From the NCBI RefSeq assembly GCF_001649575.2, contig NC_051446.1, positions 18,950,168 to 19,014,167 on the forward strand: DNA of 64,000 nt. The letters are read 5' to 3'. The translations under genes and the position numbers were made by a program. Numbering within the stretch: the stretch's first letter is position 1; each line of letters starts with the position of its first letter. The notes below the pieces were generated by a model. The model had not been told where the DNA came from. It did not search any database and saw only the letters and a program-made list of their open reading frames with translations. This DNA is from Kryptolebias marmoratus (Eukaryota > Chordata > Actinopteri > Cyprinodontiformes > Rivulidae). Below are positions 62,001 through 64,000 of this stretch, one piece after another.

Positions 62001-62906
62001 GGCTGGAATTGAGAACTTCACTTTGTGGAAAACTTTCAAGTCTGCCTGATGTGTCAGTGACAAACATGATGAAAACAACCAGCTTTATCAGTTTTTGTTT
62101 TGACACATAATTAAAAGATCAAGCATTTAATAAATATTATTAATTTAAATTGCCAGTGGCTGCACCAAAACAAGACAGTGATGCCCTCCATTCATTGCTG
62201 CAGAGAGTCCAAATCACACATTTTATTCTTCTCTCATTCGACTTTGACAGAGCCTCATTGATCTCACAGACACACAAATCCTTCGGGCAGTTCTGGCCCT
62301 GTATTGATTGTTTGGATCCTTTTAGGGCCATTAAACGCTTCCACACAAAAAAAGGCAAACAGTGCTGTGCTTTTAGTGCCATAAATGAGCACAAGCATGG
62401 CAGTGTGAACAGGGTCACATGGTTGTTACAGCACTTTTTTGTCCTTTTCACTTGCCCAAAGGAGACATCATGCCCTTCAGGTTGTCAATAGGTCTATTAT
62501 ATAATCATTATAGACCCAAAAGCACACAAGGAGCTGCACATGCCTCGTACGAACGCGCTGCCAACATGGCTTTTGTCGTATTTTTCCATAGTTTGCAAGT
62601 TTTCTCACCAGCTGTGTGGTCCACTGGTCCGATGCCGTCCAGCAGGGAGGCGTGCAGGTGAGGGTGCGTCGCCTCCAGAGCCGCGCAGAACTCCTCGAAG
62701 CAGTCCCGGTCCTTCCTCAGCAGGATCTTCAGGAGGTGGTCCACTTTCCCCGGGCTGGAGGAGCAGTCGTGGCCCAGCTCGCAGCGCTCGGACTGACTGA
62801 GGGCCCCGCGGTGGACCAGGACGTCCACGACTCGGTCCGCGTCTGTTATGGACTCCACCAAGTTCTGGTAACATTTCTCCAACAACTCTTTATGCTGGAG
62901 CTCCAT
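37952..62906 (-). CDS. dlg5: dlg5, discs large MAGUK scaffold protein 5 (complete, 35 coding exons incl. two cassettes)
   Basis: DLG5 is a membrane-associated guanylate-kinase (MAGUK) scaffold at cell junctions and centrosome/cilium base. In vertebrates it supports epithelial polarity, cadherin trafficking and Hippo-kinase regulation. The 35 exons listed separately join in frame to 2005 residues (1978 without cassette exons 3 and 23), close to the ~1,900 of human DLG5. With both cassettes the order is: N-terminal helical (CARD-like) domain 1-90, Takusan-type segment about 140-190, coiled coil about 190-710, PDZ1 712-811, PDZ2 811-877, Pro/Ser-rich linker 878-1420, PDZ3 1420-1519, PDZ4 1574-1685, SH3 1685-1742, basic hook 1742-1807 and GK-like domain 1807-2005. 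The ATG at 62904-62906 has G at -3 and +4, and an in-frame TAA lies 30 nt upstream. The GK P-loop is degenerate (VLILGPL, no GKS/T), as in other MAGUKs. Confidence 0.97.
38056..39184 (-). other. dlg5 intron 34
   Basis: This 1.1 kb intron contains a (GT)n run at about 38898-38915 and otherwise nothing I recognise. Confidence 0.85.
39185..39294 (-). CDS. dlg5: dlg5 exon 34: GK-like domain
   Basis: It is 110 bp, ccccag|AGAGC ... TCACAG|gttggt. It reads DPFYLRDKLSQKHSKEQFEA and QEYSRFFTG. Confidence 0.95.
39295..40982 (-). other. dlg5 intron 33
   Basis: This 1.7 kb intron has a GC-richer patch at about 40070-40330 with short open frames on both strands that match no family I know. Confidence 0.85.
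40983..41092 (-). CDS. dlg5: dlg5 exon 33: GK-like domain
   Basis: It is 110 bp, ttctag|GACTGC ... ATAAA|gtgagt. It reads DCHCLLDIAPYAIERLHSVH and PIIIFIRYKNAKQ. Confidence 0.96.
41374..41501 (-). CDS. dlg5: dlg5 exon 32: GK-like domain
   Basis: It is 128 bp, ttctag|AAATCA ... GAGAAG|gtaaat. It reads IMKASQQAIERGVKDCVFID and RRSGHFDVTTVASIKEITEK. Confidence 0.96.
41688..41831 (-). CDS. dlg5: dlg5 exon 31: GK-like domain, degenerate P-loop
   Basis: It is 144 bp, ttcag|ATGGAA ... CCCG|gtgagc. It reads YQRVQKVDC and RAVLILGPLVETVKDMLV. The ATP-binding GxxGxGKS/T of guanylate kinases is absent, so the domain is expected to bind partners and not to phosphorylate GMP. Confidence 0.95.
41832..42183 (-). 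other. dlg5 intron 30
   Basis: This 352-bp intron contains nothing notable. Confidence 0.85.
42184..42380 (-). CDS. dlg5: dlg5 exon 30: basic hook between SH3 and GK
   Basis: It is 197 bp, gtcag|GATGG ... GAGG|gtaata. It reads MDQEFYRKHSS and AARRSFFRRRLKHKRSGSK, a strongly basic hook between the SH3 and GK domains. Confidence 0.95.
42546..42716 (-). CDS. dlg5: dlg5 exon 29: SH3 domain
   Basis: It is 171 bp, gtcag|AGCAC ... TACAT|gtaagt. It has ALYERVAEVEQELSFKKDD and WMAWHLDE ... QIPSKY. The pattern ALY ... W ... IPS.Y is SH3-like and typical of the MAGUK SH3-GK module. Confidence 0.96.
42952..43100 (-). CDS. dlg5: dlg5 exon 28: PDZ4, second half
   Basis: It is 149 bp, ttacag|TTCAAT ... 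ATTAG|gtatgt. It reads FNGISMKNKTKEDSYLEMLK and ends SPGDGFFIR at the start of the SH3 domain. Confidence 0.96.
43225..43408 (-). CDS. dlg5: dlg5 exon 27: PDZ4, first half
   Basis: It is 184 bp, ctccag|GCTTCC ... CTGGAG|gtatta, after a long A/T tract in the intron. It reads ELGIQICGGNICGIFVEML and SPDGLLPGDLILE. ELGI is the binding loop. Confidence 0.95.
43505..43669 (-). CDS. dlg5: dlg5 exon 26: linker between PDZ3 and PDZ4
   Basis: It is 165 bp, tcttag|TTCTC ... TTCAG|gtttag. It reads LSEQDEGTMTPPSRQT, matching the conserved EQDEG.STPP segment. Confidence 0.92.
43772..43905 (-). CDS. dlg5: dlg5 exon 25: PDZ3, second half
   Basis: It is 134 bp, ttccag|TTTAATG ... TCAGG|gtaaga. It reads FNGINLRNANEQQARLVIGQ and VTILAQYNPHMFQL. 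Confidence 0.96.
43984..44146 (-). CDS. dlg5: dlg5 exon 24: PDZ3, first half
   Basis: It is 163 bp, tgcaag|GCCG ... CTCGAG|gtaaaa. It reads NVTVQKGAEPLGISIVSGEN and SKVTPGSIAHQARLEYGDQL. PLGI occupies the carboxylate-binding loop. Confidence 0.96.
44147..45952 (-). other. dlg5 intron between exons 22 and 24
   Basis: This 1.8 kb interval contains two A-runs near 44620 and 44685 and the candidate 45-bp cassette exon at 45594-45638. The plus-strand frames at 44853-45246 have no protein character I recognise. Confidence 0.8.
45594..45638 (-). CDS. dlg5: dlg5 exon 23: candidate 45-bp cassette exon
   Basis: Inside the 1.8 kb interval between exons 22 and 24 is a 45-bp open segment. It has a strong acceptor (ctctctttctacgctccttctgttag|ACG) and a weaker donor (TTGAG|gttcgt), in exactly matching phase. 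It would insert GRPPVKPKFFSLRSLR around the junction, a basic Pro-containing stretch just before PDZ3. Skipping keeps the frame. No transcript evidence is available here. Confidence 0.5.
45953..46112 (-). CDS. dlg5: dlg5 exon 22: Ser-rich linker
   Basis: It is 160 bp, ctccag|GCTCCC ... GAAGG|gtaagc. It reads SLSHSECSSLTPPMSPVNLD, then a poly-Ser tract and QPRISVSPAAVGDRRRE. Confidence 0.93.
46201..46284 (-). CDS. dlg5: dlg5 exon 21: linker with conserved AERIKIP
   Basis: It is 84 bp, ttttag|GCTCCC ... CAAAG|gtttgg. It has LQFRAERIKIPPARYSRS, a conserved island before PDZ3. Confidence 0.92.
46285..47074 (-). other. dlg5 intron 20
   Basis: This 790-bp AT-rich intron has no feature I can support. 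Confidence 0.85.
47075..47196 (-). CDS. dlg5: dlg5 exon 20: linker
   Basis: It is 122 bp, cttttag|CCCCCAG ... GGCTGA|gtatgt. It reads GPLSLDLSHKRDG and NSLPSAARL, both recognisable in vertebrate DLG5. Confidence 0.9.
47510..47651 (-). CDS. dlg5: dlg5 exon 19: linker
   Basis: It is 142 bp, ttttcag|ACCCTC ... CAAAG|gttttc. It contains ARNPVYTAW, matching the conserved RNPIYTV stretch of vertebrate DLG5. The donor is weak, but the phase fits both neighbours. Confidence 0.85.
47757..47880 (-). CDS. dlg5: dlg5 exon 18: linker
   Basis: It is 124 bp, tttcag|ACACAAAC ... TCAGCAC|gtgagt. It reads FSNDDHSPEPVDLLRF ... YISISA. Support is from frame continuity and splice sites; sequence conservation is modest. 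Confidence 0.85.
48031..48981 (-). CDS. dlg5: dlg5 exon 17: long disordered linker
   Basis: This is the largest exon (951 bp, 317 codons, phase 0/0). It is Ser/Pro/Thr-rich and poorly conserved except for islands: FFPQSYSGQNLFE, CSTQTDV (an LC8-type TQT motif), VFKKPKQRKSIFD ... FRRPET and PPTPPARSDSFRF (SH3-ligand-like). Most variation between DLG5 proteins falls in this region. Confidence 0.95.
49065..49157 (-). CDS. dlg5: dlg5 exon 16: PDZ2, second half
   Basis: It is 93 bp, phase 0/0, acgcag|ATAAATG ... ATTAAG|gtgatt. It reads INGIELDNKTLSECESLLR ... SLSISLIK, the C-terminal PDZ helix and strand. Confidence 0.95.
49158..49639 (-). other. dlg5 intron 15
   Basis: This 482-bp intron has a CTCF-like motif, CAGTAGAGGGCACTG, at about 49540-49554 (plus strand). 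Nothing else is recognised. Confidence 0.75.
49640..49743 (-). CDS. dlg5: dlg5 exon 15: PDZ2, first half
   Basis: It is 104 bp, ttgcag|ACTGTG ... TTAGCT|gtaagt. It has GIGLESGVFVASLVTGSPAS and VGDRLLA; GIGL fills the GLGF-loop position. Confidence 0.95.
49915..50090 (-). CDS. dlg5: dlg5 exon 14: PDZ1, second half
   Basis: It is 176 bp, tgcag|GGTGAAC ... CAAAG|gtcaga. It reads NDWLLKINDVDLTNKDRKQ ... VVVRRRKSLGGRIVTP. The RRRKSLGG basic motif is conserved in DLG5. Confidence 0.96.
50201..50325 (-). CDS. dlg5: dlg5 exon 13: PDZ1, first half
   Basis: It is 125 bp, tcctag|GATATGG ... TTAAG|gtaatc. It reads DMDLNALGFDIAEGVN and VIFVSKVDKGSIAEGRL. The usual GLGF carboxylate-binding loop is not recognisable at the expected place. 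Confidence 0.95.
50433..50565 (-). CDS. dlg5: dlg5 exon 12: linker before PDZ1
   Basis: It is 133 bp, ttgcag|AGAAAAG ... CACAGA|gtaaga. It contains the conserved acidic HSSHDSAIDTDSIEWETEVV segment. Confidence 0.94.
50763..50888 (-). CDS. dlg5: dlg5 exon 11: end of coiled coil
   Basis: It is 126 bp, attcag|CACGC ... CTAAA|gtgtgt. It has TLCDNLRRERDRAVSDLADA ... RKQKNDAARELKELK. Confidence 0.95.
51015..51199 (-). CDS. dlg5: dlg5 exon 10: coiled coil
   Basis: It is 185 bp, tctccag|AAACAAG ... ATACG|gtaaac. It has KQDSATLDMERANKEIEMLR and AKCRRDWAFQERDKIVAERE, highly conserved in DLG5. Confidence 0.95.
51200..52265 (-). other. dlg5 intron 9
   Basis: This 1.07 kb AT-rich intron has no feature I can support. 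Confidence 0.85.
52266..52496 (-). CDS. dlg5: dlg5 exon 9: coiled coil, phase 0/0
   Basis: It is 231 bp (77 codons) with symmetric phase, so skippable in frame. It reads ELASALVDRDRAICEKNELL ... QRDQLLREYYQARQ|gtagcc. The acceptor (taatgtgaag|GAAC) has little polypyrimidine tract, and intron 8 is only about 106 bp. The exon boundary is therefore less certain than its coding nature. Confidence 0.9.
52603..52915 (-). CDS. dlg5: dlg5 exon 8: coiled coil
   Basis: It is 313 bp, gttttag|GTTTG ... CGACAA|gtaaga. It has QELSKATAQNKELQREL, KEERDSVIGEYRLIMSERDQ and ELEALRQ, and ends in phase 0. Confidence 0.95.
53257..53513 (-). CDS. dlg5: dlg5 exon 7: coiled coil
   Basis: It is 257 bp, tttgcag|CTGATG ... 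AAAAG|gtagag. It has the DLG5 signatures GSSEILNKMYETAIDKLE, YEALRKRYNEK and ASHNADLVRLDQ. Confidence 0.95.
53514..54850 (-). other. dlg5 intron 6
   Basis: This 1.3 kb AT-rich intron has no feature I can support. Confidence 0.85.
54851..55022 (-). CDS. dlg5: dlg5 exon 6: coiled coil
   Basis: It is 172 bp, gcgtag|ACGTC ... CAGCAG|gtatct. It reads ACEHNQLKEEMEAVRQHN ... DMRMLQQQ and ends in phase 0. Confidence 0.93.
55023..56247 (-). other. dlg5 intron 5
   Basis: This 1.2 kb intron has open frames on both strands around 55434-55853. They span a poly-T/poly-A tract (about 55684-55704) and look non-coding. Confidence 0.8.
56248..56391 (-). CDS. dlg5: dlg5 exon 5: coiled coil
   Basis: It is 144 bp, gaaatag|ACTAAAC ... 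TACCG|gtaagt. It contains the conserved DYERLKLQC and MADLQSLQNQH ... LKRCEE motifs of DLG5. Confidence 0.94.
56660..56828 (-). CDS. dlg5: dlg5 exon 4: Takusan-type segment
   Basis: It is 169 bp, ctcacag|GTACC ... TGCAG|gtactg. It encodes HRVNEKMETVLFQLRQVTCE and onward (RDELLKRL...). This corresponds to the DLG5 segment from which the rodent takusan genes derive, and leads into the coiled coil. Confidence 0.93.
57114..57149 (-). CDS. dlg5: dlg5 exon 3: candidate 36-bp cassette exon
   Basis: This 36-bp piece has a good acceptor (cctgcag|GT) and donor (CCAG|gtaaca) and the same phase as its neighbours. Inclusion adds 12 residues (QRGLSLKKWSPG) and skipping keeps the frame. I do not recall this segment in human DLG5, so it may be fish-specific or alternatively spliced. 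It is a prediction without transcript support. Confidence 0.55.
57150..57669 (-). other. dlg5 intron between exons 2 and 3
   Basis: This is 520 bp of AT-rich intronic sequence. Nothing is recognised. Confidence 0.85.
57670..57738 (-). CDS. dlg5: dlg5 exon 2: Ser-rich linker
   Basis: It is 69 bp, tcacag|GGTCCA ... TTAG|gtgggt. It encodes STYSVLSTMPSDSESSSSLS, the strongly conserved DLG5 segment after the N-terminal domain. It starts and ends so that exon 3 can be skipped without a frame change. Confidence 0.94.
   Translation of the reverse strand, partial: GPLTASCPPCRRTQKAAARSAA
58530..58761 (-). repeat. Dispersed repeat family, copy 7
   Basis: On the minus strand: AGGCCTAGTATTCCTTGAAA, ATATCACCCACCACGAG, TAAGATCATCTTATGTTGG and GTGTTGTGAATGACTATCAG. 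It is interrupted toward its right end. Confidence 0.82.
61530..61760 (-). repeat. Dispersed repeat family, copy 8
   Basis: On the minus strand it has GTGTTGTGAATGACTCCCAG, the CTCAAATTTGAGCTCGGTGT block, TATAGCCATTTTTGTTTTC and GGCGGCCATCTTAAATCAGG. Confidence 0.8.
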
Positions 62907-63435
62907 CTCCTCCCCCTTGTGAGTGTGTGTGTCTGTTTAACCCCCCCTCGCTTCTCTAAAGGAAAGACGCAGCTTCGTTTTTTTTTTTTAATAAAATCTT
63001 TTTGGTAGTCGACTTTACTTCAGACTATTGTCGCGTCTCCTCGAAAGCGTCCCGCTCGACCCGCTCGGGACGGGTTTCAACCCGAAATGAGGGATACACA
63101 AGAAGTAGCCATATTTGCTGCCTGGGGCTGTTGACTGCGCGGAGATGACAACACATTTTTTCCGACCGCCGCTGCGTCCTTCTCCGGGGGGGGAAGAGAG
63201 AGAGAGAAAAAAAAAGGACCTCTTGTTTCTTTAAGCCCCACTCTCCGTGTGTTCCGAAGGCATTTTCCTCCCCTTCAAGTAAAGTTAGTTAAAGTTAAAC
63301 GCTGCTGAAAACTCTCCGTAAGTCCCGTCGGAGACTCCTAACTCCGCCATATCTCACCGTACAAGTAAGCTGCGTGGCCCTGTACCAATCATATTTCAGC
63401 CCAATGGACATTTAAGGTAATTGTGGGCGGGGCTT
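62605..63435 (-). promoter_or_regulatory. dlg5 promoter and CpG-rich region
   Basis: CpG density rises sharply from exon 1 to about 63350. Upstream are CCAAT boxes at 63385-63389 and 63401-63405 (plus-strand orientation) and a GC box GGGCGGGG at 63425-63432, all within 50 bp. No TATA box was noticed. This is a typical housekeeping-type promoter. I see no gene starting on the plus strand to its right. Confidence 0.65.
62609..62906 (-). CDS. dlg5: dlg5 exon 1: N-terminal helical (CARD-like) domain
   Basis: It starts at ATG (MELQHKELLEKCYQNL) and gives 99 codons plus one base, donor GCTG|gtgaga. The pattern of ELLxxC, GALSxxER, LLKxLLxKxRD and ALExTxPHL matches the DLG5 N-terminus. It is GC- and CpG-rich, unlike the later exons. 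Confidence 0.95.
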
Positions 63436-63735
63436 ATTGTTTAAGCCCACCTGGCTCCCCGCCGCTTTAATCATATCAGTAAGGAAAATCACAGCTTCAT
63501 CTTAAACAGGGATGACGAGGTTTGACCAGTTTTTATCTGTGTAGGAATGGTTTATTTAGGAAGAATTGGTGAAATAAGTTAACCACTTGTATGCATGTGT
63601 GTTTTTTTTAGAAACAAAAAACTTTAAAATTACTGTATTTAGATATAAAGCTTACTGTTTGGCTTGACTTCTTTGGTCTACTTGTTAATTTCATTTTACT
63701 TCCATATCATGAAAGTTGGTAGTTAATGAACCCTC

Positions 63736-63813
<78 letters not shown>

Positions 63814-64000
63814 GCTGAAATGTGTTATACAAATACATTTTTACTTACTTACTAAAATGAAACAGTGAGTGATCAGTAAAAACTGACTAGAATGAATGTC
63901 CAGATTAAGAGTCAAAGGTCATGACCCAGTTCACCACAAGTTTTTTAATCTCCTACAGGCTGACTGATTTTCTGTTGCTTTTACTCGTACAAAAACAAAA
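63436..64000. other. Sequence upstream of dlg5
   Basis: This AT-rich stretch has no gene and contains one long tetranucleotide microsatellite. Confidence 0.8.
63737..63813. repeat. (TAGA)19 microsatellite
   Basis: There are nineteen uninterrupted TAGA units plus one base. Perfect arrays of this length are usually polymorphic in fish. Confidence 0.97.

Larger units (their letters stand above)
57739..62608 (-). other. dlg5 intron 1
   Basis: The 4.9 kb first intron contains two reverse-oriented copies of the dispersed repeat family (58530-58761 and 61530-61760), several A-runs and no exon I can support. Confidence 0.85.

Noticed and set aside
62616..63008. 130-codon plus-strand frame over dlg5 exon 1
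   Set aside because: Antisense shadow of GC-rich exon 1 with no independent support.

Overview
This is genomic DNA of a vertebrate, most likely a ray-finned (teleost) fish. It holds parts of two multi-exon genes on the minus strand, with GT-AG introns and vertebrate-like proteins. Introns are short to moderate, and several dispersed and simple repeats of fish type are present. I see no prokaryotic features (no operons, CRISPR or rRNA).

Layout, left to right. Positions 1-35586 hold the first five coding exons of a BK-type (Slo1) calcium-activated potassium channel gene, kcnma1, read right to left. Exon 1 is at 35359-35586, exon 2 at 25748-25891, exon 3 at 6710-6771, exon 4 at 357-450 and exon 5 at 153-264. 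They encode the N-terminus, S0, the S0-S1 linker, S1, S2 and S3 (213 residues plus one base). The S4 voltage sensor, pore and gating ring lie beyond the left edge. Introns 1-3 (9.5, 19.0 and 6.3 kb) contain dispersed repeats, one MITE-like element, a tRNA-derived SINE, an inverted repeat and a few regulatory-looking motifs. I find no other gene in them.

Positions 35587-37951 are a 2.4 kb intergenic interval with the CpG-rich kcnma1 upstream region and the dlg5 3' UTR. Positions 37952-62906 are an apparently complete dlg5 gene (discs large MAGUK scaffold 5). I reconstructed 35 coding exons, and all exon junctions agree in phase. Two exons (36 and 45 bp) are probable in-frame cassettes. The model gives 2005 residues with both and 1978 without. 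The order is N-terminal helical domain, long coiled coil, PDZ1-PDZ2, a large disordered linker, PDZ3, PDZ4, SH3 and a guanylate-kinase-like domain. Positions 62907-64000 hold the CpG-rich dlg5 promoter with GC and CCAAT boxes, then a (TAGA)19 microsatellite.

The two genes are head to tail on the same strand, the same order and orientation as human KCNMA1 and DLG5 on 10q22. They are neighbours by conserved synteny, not by shared function: kcnma1 sets membrane excitability, while dlg5 organises polarity and junctions. The most notable items not explained by the genes are an unnamed dispersed repeat family with at least eight copies (three in tandem), a ~50-bp-arm inverted repeat in kcnma1 intron 2, the Harbinger-like MITE and the two dlg5 cassette exons. 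I did not find a clearly new biological system.
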